Source: Paraburkholderia youngii (GTDB taxonomy: Bacteria > Pseudomonadota > Gammaproteobacteria > Burkholderiales > Burkholderiaceae). Taken from it: a stretch of DNA of 64,000 nucleotides. Positions within the stretch are counted from its first letter, which is position 1, and each line of letters opens with the position of its first letter. The notes beneath the pieces were generated by a model that had not been told where the DNA came from, searched no databases, and saw only the letters and a program-made list of their open reading frames with translations. This document shows, piece after piece, positions 16,511 through 24,721 of the stretch. The stretch lies in assembly GCF_013366925.1 (NCBI RefSeq), contig NZ_JAALDK010000002.1, forward strand, positions 930,001 to 994,000. The letters are read 5' to 3'. Both the position numbers and the translations under genes were made by a program.

Positions 16511-16548
16511 TTTGGCTTCCGTTTATGCTTCAAAGCATACGAGCCAAA
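16511..16548. promoter_or_regulatory. Nested inverted repeats in a 445-bp intergenic region
   Basis: The gap between tadE (minus) and the flavin reductase (plus) has no gene I can support. It contains a strongly structured element: an outer pair TTTGGCT (16511-16517) with AGCCAAA (16542-16548), and an inner perfect palindrome TATGCTTCAAAGCATA (16524-16539), with a CG/CG pair between them. It ends 92 bp before the flavin reductase start. It could be an operator or an mRNA hairpin. Confidence 0.5.
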
Positions 16549-16640
16549 GCGGGAAATTCTGCGCGCTGCCGCACAATTCTTCTGCAATAGCGGCAAAGCG
16601 GCGATCGACGACGACAACACATTGGAATGGTTCAACCCCT

Positions 16641-17144
16641 ATGAGCAACAGGATCGCGCGGCTTTTCCGGCATCTGACGTCAGGCGTATATGTGATCGGC
16701 GTAGCGGACGGCGAGCGCCGCAATGCGTTCACCGCAAGCTCGGTGATGCAGGTTTCGTTTGCACCATTGCTCGTCGCGCTCGGCATCAGTCCCGAGCATC
16801 AGTCGTACGAACTGCTGCGCAGCGGCGCGGTGTTTGCGATCAGCGTGCTGCGCGCGGATCAACAGAAGCTCGCCGAGCACTTCGGCACGCAGTCGGGCCG
16901 CGCCGTCGACAAGCTCGCGACGACTCGCTGGCGTACCTGCGTGACCGGCGCGCCGCTATTGGTCGATGCGCTCGCGCATTTCGAGTGCCGGGTGGTCGAT
17001 GACATCGCGGCGGGAGATCATCGGGTGGTGATCGGGCGTGTCGTCGATGGCGCGCTAGCGGGCGCGGGCGGAAAGCCGCTGATCTATGCGCAGACCGGCA
17101 ATCTCGATATGAGCGAGGACCTTTATCCCGGGACGTTTTCGTAG
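16641..17144 (+). CDS. Flavin reductase-like domain protein
   Basis: A 167-aa flavin reductase-like (FMN-binding split barrel) protein. LTSGVYVIGVADG near the start, FTASSVMQVSFAPLLVALGI and AHFECRVVDDIAAGDH are family features; the usual SVSLxPPL segment is altered to QVSFAPLL. I chose the ATG at 16641 because the preceding in-frame codons have no similarity. It stands alone with no oxygenase gene beside it, unlike the HpaC-type gene at 11.6 kb. Confidence 0.72.
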   Translation: MSNRIARLFRHLTSGVYVIGVADGERRNAFTASSVMQVSFAPLLVALGISPEHQSYELLRSGAVFAISVLRADQQKLAEHFGTQSGRAVDKLATTRWRTCVTGAPLLVDALAHFECRVVDDIAAGDHRVVIGRVVDGALAGAGGKPLIYAQTGNLDMSEDLYPGTFS

Positions 17145-17163
17145 TGGGTGGCGCGCTGGCTGC

Positions 17164-17625
17164 TCAATGCCAGTGCCCGCCATGTCCGCCGTGCCAGTGG
17201 CCGTAGTAGCCGCCATGATGATAGCCACCGCCCCAGTAGCCTCCGATCACCACTGACGGTCCCCACCATCCGTAGTAGCCAGCCCATGGATAACCGTATG
17301 GGTAGCCGTAGGGATACCCGTAGTAGCCCGGATAACCGTAATACCCGGGATAGCCGTAATAAGCAGGCGCAGGAACCGCGACATAGGTGCAATCCTGTCC
17401 CGACAACGGCAAATCGTTTGGCGCCGGATTCGCGCCGGCCGTCCCGCTTGCCGCCGTAGGCGCGCTGCCGGTCGCTGATTCCGTGGTGGCGGTGGCCGCC
17501 CCGCTGGTGCAGGCGTAATAACCACCCGCTCCCGGATAGTACGAATAGGGACCGTAATAGACGCAGCCACACAGCGCAAATGCGCCCGCCACGCCAGTGC
17601 ATAGACCAACGATTCCACAACGCAT
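17164..17625 (-). CDS. Tyr/Gly/Pro/His-rich small lipoprotein
   Basis: A 153-aa exported protein of extreme composition. A short hydrophobic signal ends in ALCGC, a plausible lipobox. A Ser/Thr/Ala-rich linker follows, then YGYPG-type repeats, then a C-terminal stretch of Gly, His and Trp (GGHGGHWH). I start at MRCGIVG (17623-17625); an upstream in-frame ATG would add 14 basic residues that spoil the signal. His clusters could bind metal. Similar YPYG-rich cell-envelope proteins are common in Burkholderia but uncharacterised. Confidence 0.6.
   Translation of the reverse strand: MRCGIVGLCTGVAGAFALCGCVYYGPYSYYPGAGGYYACTSGAATATTESATGSAPTAASGTAGANPAPNDLPLSGQDCTYVAVPAPAYYGYPGYYGYPGYYGYPYGYPYGYPWAGYYGWWGPSVVIGGYWGGGYHHGGYYGHWHGGHGGHWH
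17284..17363. repeat. Imperfect tandem repeats encoding YGYPG/YPYG units
   Basis: Within the lipoprotein gene, units of 12-15 bp such as GGATAACCGTA and GGATAGCCGTA recur in tandem, encoding repeated YYGYPG and YPYG units. Such arrays vary in copy number by slippage, but always in multiples of three, so the frame survives. Confidence 0.6.
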
Positions 17626-17754
17626 GATCGCTCCCCCTCTGCGGGCGCAGCGCAGCCGTCTCGACACGGCATGGTTTTATTCTAGTCGTCGAATCCTGCA
17701 TCAGGTACGCGTCTTGCGCAGGACAGGTATTCCGTGGAAATCAGGAGTTTCAAC

Positions 17755-18261
17755 ATGGACCTGCCCGATCCTCTCGACCCGAACGCCTCCTCGACTCCCG
17801 CACAGCCGGCCACCGGCGCACGGATCGCCGGCGGTGGTGTTGGCGATGGTCCCGGCCCCGACGTAATGGCCGCCGCCACGCTCGACGGCAACAAGGTACT
17901 GTCTTCCGACGGCCAGGACCTCGGCAAGATTTCCGACATCATGCTCGACGTGCGCAGCGGCCGCATCGCGTATGCGGTGCTGACGGAGGGCGCCATTCTC
18001 GGCATCGGCGGCACCTTGCACGCGATCCCCTGGCGCGCGCTGACGCTCGACACGGACCGCAAGTGCTTCCAGCTGGACGCCACGGCCGAGCAGGTGAAAA
18101 GTTCGCCGGGCTTCGACAAGGACCATTGGCCGGCGATGGCCGATCGCGCATGGGGCGCGTCGGTCCACCAGTTCTATCATCGCGAACCGTACTGGGAAGC
18201 CACACGCGGTGTCGTCGAAAGCGATCCCGCCGCACGTATCGATCCGACCACCGGGATCTGA
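17755..18261 (+). CDS. PRC-barrel domain protein
   Basis: A 168-aa cytosolic protein; CAGGAG precedes the ATG at 17755, which I prefer to an in-frame ATG seven codons earlier. After a Pro/Ala/Gly-rich leader, a PRC barrel spans about residues 40-115: VLSSDGQDLGKISDIMLDV, then RIAYAVLTEG and LHAIPWRALTLD. Photosynthetic-reaction-centre barrel proteins of this type in proteobacteria are usually general stress proteins. The gene for a small membrane protein follows about 100 bp downstream. Confidence 0.82.
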   Translation: MDLPDPLDPNASSTPAQPATGARIAGGGVGDGPGPDVMAAATLDGNKVLSSDGQDLGKISDIMLDVRSGRIAYAVLTEGAILGIGGTLHAIPWRALTLDTDRKCFQLDATAEQVKSSPGFDKDHWPAMADRAWGASVHQFYHREPYWEATRGVVESDPAARIDPTTGI

Positions 18262-18358
18262 AGACCCTCGTCCCGACGCTCCAGCACCGCTATCTCACGC
18301 ACGCCACCGTCTTGCGACGAGCACACGAGGCGCGGCGCGCGGCAAAGGAGAAACGACG

Positions 18359-18655
18359 ATGATCCGACGCGCACTAGTCAATCGAAAGAACATATCCTTC
18401 GTCGCGTGGGTGGCAATCGGCACGGGTTCGGTGTTTCTCAGCCTTGCGCTTCCGCTGCCCGCGCTGGGCGCATTCGTAGTCGGCGCTTGTTGCGCGTATG
18501 CGGGGCGTTCCGGCCGGCGGCAGAGCGGGCATCCGGTCGCCGGCTTGCTGGAGCGCAAGCAACCAGAGGTCGTCGACGACGTGAATCAGCAAGCACCGGC
18601 AATGAAGTCGACGCGCGAGGCGAGCGAGACGGAAGACGAAGCGGCGACGCGTTGA
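18359..18655 (+). CDS. Small membrane protein of unknown function
   Basis: A 98-aa protein starting after a clear AAAGGAG. Residues about 12-42 form a hydrophobic hairpin (ISFVAWVAIGTGSVFLSLAL, then a second span), followed by a charged tail rich in Glu, Ala and Thr. I do not recognise the family. It lies about 100 bp after the PRC-barrel gene and may be co-transcribed with it. Confidence 0.5.
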   Translation: MIRRALVNRKNISFVAWVAIGTGSVFLSLALPLPALGAFVVGACCAYAGRSGRRQSGHPVAGLLERKQPEVVDDVNQQAPAMKSTREASETEDEAATR

Positions 18656-18972
18656 AGCGCCGCATTCGCACGCTCATCGCCGGGCGGCGATCAGGTCATA
18701 GCGTTTGAGCAGCGCATAACCGCGAAGCTTGCGCATGCCGTCAGGCGGCACAATAGGCGTATGACGGATGTCGAGCGAAGCTTGCCTGACTAGCGAGAAC
18801 GCCGCGCAGATCGCGTGCGGCGAAGAAAAACGGATAATGCACGGCGGTCTGTCTCCTGCGCAATGGTGCACTGCGCCATATCGGTATCGGTGCGGCTTAC
18901 GGGCAGAATGGCAGTGCGCATCACTCGCGAACAAGGCGGTTTCCTTCAACTGCAACTGAAAAAAAATTCACT
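18656..18972. other. 317-bp intergenic region
   Basis: Lies between the small membrane protein and a LysR gene. A short hairpin ATCGCC-GGGC-GGCGAT sits at 18676-18691 just after the first gene and could be a weak terminator. A minus-strand open frame (18674-18955) has no ribosome site and no recognisable similarity, so I do not call it. Confidence 0.4.
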
Positions 18973-19866
18973 ATGCGCATCCCACCGCTGAAGGCGATCA
19001 TCGCGTTCGAAAGCGTTGCGCGCACGAAAAGCGTAAATCGCGCGGCCGACGAACTTGGCCTGACCGCGTCGGCGGTGAGTCATCAGCTGAGCAACCTCGA
19101 ATCGATCATCGGGCAGGCGCTGTTCCAGCGCTCCGGCCGCGGACTCGTGCTGACGCCGACCGGCGAGCGTTATCTGGCCGACGTGACGGGCTCGCTCGCG
19201 GACCTGAGCCGCGCGACCGAACGCGCGTCGAGCCGTACCGACGTCGAGATCCTGCGCGTGCATTCGAGCCCGAGCTTCGGCCTGATGTGGCTGCTGCCGC
19301 GACTGTCTTCGTTCCAGGAAGCGAACGACGACATCCAGCTGAACGTCGCCTGCTCATACGAAAACGTGTCGTTCTCGAACGGCTTCTACGACATCGACGT
19401 GCGCCACGGCTACGGCAACTGGACCAACGTCGAAGTCAAAACGGTGCGCGGCGAGTTCATCGCGCCGCTCGCGTCGCCGAAGTACCTCGCGCAACATCCG
19501 GTGAAGACGCCGGAAGACCTGCTGTCGCATCGGCTGATTTATTCGGAGTCGCCGCTCGTGCAGTGGAAACAGTGGTTCGGCAGGACCGGTGTCTCCGCCG
19601 CGCACAAGACCTTCGACTTCTCGTTCGACCGCTCGTACATGTCGCTCGAAACCGCGGCGCTCGGGCTCGGCATCGCGCTCGAAAGCCTGATGCTCGCATC
19701 GGTGAAGATACGCGAAGGCCTGCTCGCGCCCGTGTTCGACGCCAGCTTCGCGGTCGAAGTCGGTGCCCACCATCTCGTCTATCCGGCGCAGAACGCGGAC
19801 CTGCCGCGCGTCGAGCGCTTTCTTGCGTGGATCGAGCGCGAAGCGGCCGCCGACTTGCGGGGCTGA
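18973..19866 (+). CDS. LysR-family regulator (GcvA-like)
   Basis: A 297-aa LysR-type regulator: RIPPLKAIIAFESVAR start, helix-turn-helix (NRAADELGLTASAVSHQLSN) in residues 20-45, and a full effector domain. It lies 165 bp upstream of an SDR-MFS-split transketolase operon in the same direction and is its likely regulator. Confidence 0.87.
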   Translation: MRIPPLKAIIAFESVARTKSVNRAADELGLTASAVSHQLSNLESIIGQALFQRSGRGLVLTPTGERYLADVTGSLADLSRATERASSRTDVEILRVHSSPSFGLMWLLPRLSSFQEANDDIQLNVACSYENVSFSNGFYDIDVRHGYGNWTNVEVKTVRGEFIAPLASPKYLAQHPVKTPEDLLSHRLIYSESPLVQWKQWFGRTGVSAAHKTFDFSFDRSYMSLETAALGLGIALESLMLASVKIREGLLAPVFDASFAVEVGAHHLVYPAQNADLPRVERFLAWIEREAAADLRG

Positions 19867-19944
19867 ATCCGCGTTTTCGTTCGCGTCCGGCTGCACGCCT
19901 GGCACAGCGCCGCGCGTGCGCTCCATCCGTCATCTGAATTTTTC

Positions 19945-19958
19945 TCAGCTATTGCTGA
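19945..19958. promoter_or_regulatory. Short inverted repeat upstream of the SDR-transketolase operon
   Basis: TCAGC-TATT-GCTGA is a perfect 5-4-5 inverted repeat, 73 bp upstream of the SDR start codon in an AT-richer patch. It is a candidate LysR or promoter-proximal operator; the short arms make chance occurrence possible. Confidence 0.35.
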
Positions 19959-20030
19959 ACGTTTCCGCGTTGATGCGGGCGCCTCGCGAGCCGACACTCT
20001 GGGCACCAGTCAACACACAGGAGACAAACC

Positions 20031-20780
20031 ATGTTGCTCGAGAACCGGACCATCATCGTGACGGGTGCGGCGTCGCCGCGAGGCATCGGCAAGGCCACGG
20101 CCCGCGCACTGGCCGCGCAAGGCGCAAGCGTCGTGATCCTCGATCTGCGCCGCGAAGATGCGCAAAGCGCGGCCGCCGAGCTCGGCGCGAAGCATCTCGG
20201 TCTGGCTTGCGACGTAACCGACAAGGACGCCTGCATCGCGGCCGCGCGCGAGACGCTGCAGCGCTTTGGACGCATCGACGGTCTCGTCAACAACGCGGGC
20301 ATCACGCAGCCGGTGCGCACGCTCGAGATCGGCGGCAAGGACTTCGACGCGATCGTCGACGTCAATCTGCGCGGCACGCTGTACATGTCGCAAGCGGTGC
20401 TCCCGGCGATGAAGGAGCAGAACGGCGGCAGCATCGTCTGCATGTCCTCGGTCTCGGCGCAGCGCGGCGGCGGCATCTTCGGCGGCCCGCACTACAGCGC
20501 CGCGAAAGCGGGCGTGCTCGGCCTCGCCAAGGCGATGGCGCGTGAATTCGGCGCGAACCATATCCGCGTGAACTCGATCACGCCGGGCCTCATCCATACG
20601 GATATCACGGGCGACAAACTGACGCCCGCGATGCGCGAGGACATCATCAAAGGCATTCCGCTCGGCCGGCTCGGTGACGCCGCGGACGTCGCGAACGCGT
20701 GCCTGTTTCTGCTGAGCGACCTGTCGAGCTACCTGACGGGGATCACGCTCGACGTCAACGGCGGCATGCTGATTCACTGA
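20031..20780 (+). CDS. SDR-family oxidoreductase
   Basis: A 249-aa classical short-chain dehydrogenase with a slightly lengthened cofactor loop (TGAASPRGIG, residues 11-20), NNAG, SSVS and catalytic YSAAK. Asp in ILDLR suggests NAD. CAGGAGA precedes the ATG. First gene of an operon with an ACS-family MFS carrier and a two-subunit transketolase, so it probably oxidises a polyol or sugar-like substrate to a ketose-like product for C2 transfer. Confidence 0.87.
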   Translation: MLLENRTIIVTGAASPRGIGKATARALAAQGASVVILDLRREDAQSAAAELGAKHLGLACDVTDKDACIAAARETLQRFGRIDGLVNNAGITQPVRTLEIGGKDFDAIVDVNLRGTLYMSQAVLPAMKEQNGGSIVCMSSVSAQRGGGIFGGPHYSAAKAGVLGLAKAMAREFGANHIRVNSITPGLIHTDITGDKLTPAMREDIIKGIPLGRLGDAADVANACLFLLSDLSSYLTGITLDVNGGMLIH

Positions 20781-20888
20781 CACACTGCGCGCCGCCAGAC
20801 GGCGCAAGCAACGCACCCGGGACACTATCCGGGGCACGTGGCCGCGGGCACGCGCAGCAGCGCCTGCCGTGGCACCCAGGAGACATCG

Positions 20889-22214
20889 ATGAAAGCGAAA
20901 TACACCGCGACCGTTGCAGGCGACGTGATACCGCGAAACGACGAACTCACGTTCGAAGCGCGGACCTATGCGAAAGTCGCCCGGCGGCTGATTCCATTCC
21001 TGATGCTGTGTTATCTCGGCGCGTATCTGGACCGCGTGAACGTCGGCTTCGCGAAGCTGCAGATGCTCAACGATCTGCAATTCAGCGAAACGGTGTACGG
21101 GATGGGCGCCGGCATCTTCTTTCTCGGCTACTTCCTGTTCGAGGTGCCGAGCAACGTCATTCTTCATCGCGTCGGCGCGCGCCGCTGGCTTGCGCGAATC
21201 ATGCTGACGTGGGCCGTCATCTCCGCGAGCTTCGTGTTCGTCAGAACACCTACCGCGTTCTATGTGCTGCGGTTTCTGCTCGGCGTAGCCGAGGCCGGCT
21301 TTGCGCCCGGCGTGATCCTTTACCTGACCTACTGGTTCCCGGCGCAGCGTCGCGCCAAGGCGTTGTCGCTGTTCTTCATGGCGATTCCGCTCGCGGGCAT
21401 CATCGGCGGACCGCTGTCCGGCGCGATCATGCATTCGCTGCACGGCGCGCTGTCGATGTCGGGCTGGAAATGGCTGTTCCTGCTCGAAGCGCTGCCGTCG
21501 CTCGTGCTCGGCATCGCGATTCTGCTGTATCTCGACGACGGCATCGCCAAAGCGAAGTGGTTGAACGATGCGGAGAAAACGCTGCTCGCACGCAACGTCG
21601 CGAACGATGCGCAACAGACGGTCACGCACGTGTCGATTCGCGACTTCATCGGTGACCGGCGCTTGTGGCTGATGGCCGCGATCTACTTCTGCGTGGTGCT
21701 GGGCCAGTATGGCCTGACGTTCTGGCTGCCCACGATCATCCGCAAGGCCGGCGTCGCCGATCCGTTGCTGGTCGGCCTGTTCACCGCGATTCCGTATCTG
21801 TGCGCGATCGTCGCGTTGCCGCTGATCGGCATGAGCGCGGATCGTCGCCGCGAGCGCCGCTTTCACCTGGCGATTCCGATGCTGGTCGCCGCCGCCGGCT
21901 TCGCGACGTTGCCGCTGCTTGGCAGCGTGGGTGCGTCGATCGTGTGTCTGAGCGTTGCGTCGGCAGGCATTCTCGCTTCGTCGTCGCAGTTCTGGTCGCT
22001 GCCGACCGCGCTGCTCGGCGGCATGTCCGCGGCGGCCGGTATCGCCGCGGTGAACTGCTTCGCGAATCTGGCGGGCTTCTTCTCTCCGGCGATCGTCGGC
22101 TGGCTCAACGATCTGACCGGCAAGTCCACCGCCGGGCTGATCTTCATTTCCGCCGCGGTAACGCTGGGCGCCTTGCTGGTCTTTCTGGTGCCCGCGCGAT
22201 CCGTGAACCGATGA
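20889..22214 (+). CDS. MFS transporter, anion:cation symporter (ACS) family
   Basis: A 441-aa inner-membrane symporter with about twelve spans. The N-terminal span reads LCYLGAYLDRVNVGFAKLQM, typical of ACS-family carriers for organic anions such as tartrate, phthalate or hexuronates. CAGGAGACATCG precedes the ATG at 20889. Its place between an SDR and transketolase subunits points to uptake of the operon's substrate, probably an acidic sugar derivative. Confidence 0.87.
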   Translation: MKAKYTATVAGDVIPRNDELTFEARTYAKVARRLIPFLMLCYLGAYLDRVNVGFAKLQMLNDLQFSETVYGMGAGIFFLGYFLFEVPSNVILHRVGARRWLARIMLTWAVISASFVFVRTPTAFYVLRFLLGVAEAGFAPGVILYLTYWFPAQRRAKALSLFFMAIPLAGIIGGPLSGAIMHSLHGALSMSGWKWLFLLEALPSLVLGIAILLYLDDGIAKAKWLNDAEKTLLARNVANDAQQTVTHVSIRDFIGDRRLWLMAAIYFCVVLGQYGLTFWLPTIIRKAGVADPLLVGLFTAIPYLCAIVALPLIGMSADRRRERRFHLAIPMLVAAAGFATLPLLGSVGASIVCLSVASAGILASSSQFWSLPTALLGGMSAAAGIAAVNCFANLAGFFSPAIVGWLNDLTGKSTAGLIFISAAVTLGALLVFLVPARSVNR

Positions 22215-22246
22215 ACCCCTTTCTCGACCTGCTACAGGAGTTACCG

Positions 22247-23092
22247 ATGGACACTGAGACCATCACCGAGTCGGTCACGCTCGCCGAGCGTGCGTACCGC
22301 ATCCGCCGCAACGCGTTGCTGATGGGCGAAGTACAGGGCCAGGGCTATATCGGCCAGGCGCTCGACATCGCCGACGTGCTGGCCGTCGCCTACTTCGGCG
22401 CGATGCGTTACCGCGCCGAAGACCCCGAATGGGAAGGCCGCGACCGCTTCCTGCTGTCGAATGGCCACTACGCGATTGCTTTATACGCGGCGCTGTTCGA
22501 AGCCGGCATCCTGCCCGCCGATGAACTCGAAACCTACGGCAGCGACGACAGCCGTCTGCCGATGTCCGGCATGGCGAGCTACACGCCCGGCATGGAGATG
22601 TCGGGCGGCTCGCTCGGCCAGGGGCTGACGATCGCCGTCGGCCGCTGCCTCGGATTGAAGCGCAAAGCGTCGGACTCCTTCGTCTACACGCTGTTCTCCG
22701 ACGGCGAACTCGACGAAGGCGCGGTCTGGGAAGGCCTGATGTCGGCCGCGCACTGGAAGCTCGACAACCTGATCGCGATCGTCGACGTAAACAACCAGCA
22801 GGCCGATGGTCCATCAACGCAGATCATGGCGTTCGAGCCACTCGTCGACAAGCTCGAAGCATTCGGCTGGTACACGCAGCGCCTGGACGGCAACGACATC
22901 GACGCGGTGAAGCGCGCCTTCGACAACGCGCGTCATCACGACAAGCCGCAACCGCGCATCATCGTCTGCGATACGAAGATGGGCTGTGGCGTGCCGTTCC
23001 TCGAAGCGCGCGAGAAGAATCACTTCATCCGCGTCGATGCACACGAATGGCAACTCGCGCTCGAAGCGCTCGAAGCCGGGAGACAAGCATGA
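22247..23092 (+). CDS. Transketolase, N-terminal (TPP-binding) subunit
   Basis: A 281-aa protein equal to the first third of a transketolase, with the thiamine diphosphate motif SDGELDEGAVWE and NNQQADG. I chose the ATG at 22247, which has CAGGAG 7 nt upstream, over an ATG at 22211. The C-terminal half is a separate gene overlapping by 4 nt (ATGA), so the functional enzyme is a two-subunit transketolase. Stand-alone split transketolases usually act in special sugar pathways rather than in the pentose phosphate cycle. Confidence 0.87.
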   Translation: MDTETITESVTLAERAYRIRRNALLMGEVQGQGYIGQALDIADVLAVAYFGAMRYRAEDPEWEGRDRFLLSNGHYAIALYAALFEAGILPADELETYGSDDSRLPMSGMASYTPGMEMSGGSLGQGLTIAVGRCLGLKRKASDSFVYTLFSDGELDEGAVWEGLMSAAHWKLDNLIAIVDVNNQQADGPSTQIMAFEPLVDKLEAFGWYTQRLDGNDIDAVKRAFDNARHHDKPQPRIIVCDTKMGCGVPFLEAREKNHFIRVDAHEWQLALEALEAGRQA

Positions 23093-24087
23093 GTACCGTT
23101 GCAAATAAGCCGCGCCTTAAAACCTCGGCGATGATCGCGTCGATTGCCGCCGAAGGACAGGTCACGCGTTCGGCGCCGTTCGGTCACGCGCTGGTCGAAC
23201 TGGCGCGCACCAAGGCGAGCGTGATCGGCATGACGGCCGATCTCGGCAAGTACACCGACCTGCATATCTTCGCGAAGGAATTTCCGGACCGCTACTACCA
23301 GATGGGCATGGCCGAGCAACTGCTGATGGGCGCGGCCGCCGGCTTCGCGCACGAAGGCGCGCAGCCGTTCGTCACGACCTACGCGGTGTTCGGAACGCGC
23401 CGCGCGTACGACTTCATTCATCAAACGATCGCCGAAGACAATCTCGACGTGAAGATCGTCTGCGCGTTGCCGGGCCTGACGACCGGCTACGGCCCGAGTC
23501 ACCAGGCGGCCGAAGATCTCGCGCTGATGCGCGCGATGCCGAACATGACGGTGATCGATCCGTGCGACGCGCTCGATATCCAGCAGATGGTGCCGGCCAT
23601 TGCCGCACACGAAGGGCCGGTCTATGCACGCCTGTTGCGCGGCAACGTGCCCGCCGTGCTCGACGAATACGACTATCGCTTCGAATTGGGCAAGGCGAAG
23701 CTGCTGCGCGACGGCAACGACGTGCTGCTGATCTCGTCGGGGATCATGACGATGCGCTCGCTCGAAGTCGCGAAGGCACTCGAGGCAGATAACGTCGGTG
23801 TGGCGGTGCTGCACGTGCCGACCATCAAGCCGCTCGACACCGTGACGATCCTGCGCGAAGCGAAGCGCACGGGCCGCATGGTGATCGTCGCGGAGAACCA
23901 TACGGTGATCGGCGGACTCGGCGAAGCCGTGGCGCGCACGCTGCTCAGCGCTGGAGTTGCGCCGCCGTTCCGGCAAATCGCGCTGCCCGACGCGTTCCTC
24001 GCCGCTGGTGCGCTGCCGACGCTGCACGATCTGTATGGCATCTCCACTAACGCGATGACTGCGACGATCAAAACGTGGCTCGATTGA
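23089..24087 (+). CDS. Transketolase, C-terminal subunit
   Basis: A 332-aa protein with the pyrimidine-binding domain (MTADLGKYTDLHIF, then YYQMGMAEQLLMGAAAGFA) and the C-terminal transketolase domain (VLHVPTIKPLD). Its ATG at 23089 overlaps the stop of the N-terminal subunit gene. Together the subunits move a two-carbon unit from a ketose donor to an aldose acceptor. The operon's SDR and carrier suggest a non-standard ketose donor. Confidence 0.87.
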   Translation: MSTVANKPRLKTSAMIASIAAEGQVTRSAPFGHALVELARTKASVIGMTADLGKYTDLHIFAKEFPDRYYQMGMAEQLLMGAAAGFAHEGAQPFVTTYAVFGTRRAYDFIHQTIAEDNLDVKIVCALPGLTTGYGPSHQAAEDLALMRAMPNMTVIDPCDALDIQQMVPAIAAHEGPVYARLLRGNVPAVLDEYDYRFELGKAKLLRDGNDVLLISSGIMTMRSLEVAKALEADNVGVAVLHVPTIKPLDTVTILREAKRTGRMVIVAENHTVIGGLGEAVARTLLSAGVAPPFRQIALPDAFLAAGALPTLHDLYGISTNAMTATIKTWLD

Positions 24088-24127
24088 CGTCGCACGTTGT
24101 CATGACACCGCGCGGGCCTCATCGGCT

Positions 24128-24367
24128 TTACACCCCGATGGTCCGCGTCGTCTTCAGCGCGATCCATGTCATGCCTTCGCGCAGCCCTTCGAGTACCGCT
24201 TCTCTTTCCACGGCGAACACCTGCGATTGCTGAAAGGTGCGTTCGAAGTCACCTTCGGGCGACACATGTTTGACATGGATCGTCGCCTGAAACCCGCCTT
24301 GTTGCGCTTCCTCCGTGTGGACACTGACGGACCAGGTCCCTTGCTGCGCGTTTGCTGATATGGCCAT
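24128..24367 (-). CDS. Small conserved hypothetical protein of the low-oxygen island
   Basis: A 79-aa protein of mixed beta-strand character (TWSVSVHTEEAQQGGFQATIHVKHV pattern), with no signal or membrane span. GAGGAG precedes the ATG at 24365-24367; a longer frame reading upstream is not supported. An FNR-type box lies 68 bp upstream. I do not recognise a function; its regulation and place mark it as a low-oxygen stress gene. Confidence 0.6.
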   Translation of the reverse strand: MAISANAQQGTWSVSVHTEEAQQGGFQATIHVKHVSPEGDFERTFQQSQVFAVEREAVLEGLREGMTWIALKTTRTIGV

Positions 24368-24434
24368 TGGATGCTCCTCGGGTTGTGGCGAGCGGCTGCC
24401 ACCGTCAGCGTAGGTCCGTGCAACGCCTGTCTCG

Positions 24435-24448
24435 TTGATCCAGGTCAA
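24435..24448. promoter_or_regulatory. FNR-type box TTGATCCAGGTCAA
   Basis: One mismatch from the FNR consensus TTGAT-N4-ATCAA. It lies 68 bp upstream of the 79-aa gene's start. On that strand a TACGCT hexamer is placed where the -10 element of a class II FNR promoter should lie. The rest of the 355-bp gap up to the PHB depolymerase gene shows nothing I can name. Confidence 0.65.
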
Positions 24449-24721
24449 GTGTCAACGCGAACCGTGAGTCACGCTCGACGCCGATCGATCGCCCGATGCC
24501 TTCAGCTTCGCTTCAGATTCACGCTAGCGCGTGAAAACCCTGCCGGGAAAACGCGCAACGACCCGTGCATGTCAGATGCTAAGGCGCCATGCACCGCGCT
24601 CGCATCGATTTCAGGCCCTCGCGCCGAAGTTTCGCGGTAAGCTTTTGCGACGTACCCGCGTCACGAGTTCGTGCCGGTGCGGCAACGCTGCCCTCATGAT
24701 CGACGAACGCCGGGGTTCATC

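Noticed and set aside
18674..18955. Minus-strand 93-codon frame in the spacer before the LysR gene
   Set aside because: No ribosome site, no similarity I recognise and it covers the likely LysR promoter.
20010..21866. Long minus-strand open frame of 618 codons opposite the SDR and MFS genes
   Set aside because: It is the GC-rich antisense frame of two clear genes, has Arg/Ala/Gln/His-rich junk composition and no recognisable domain.
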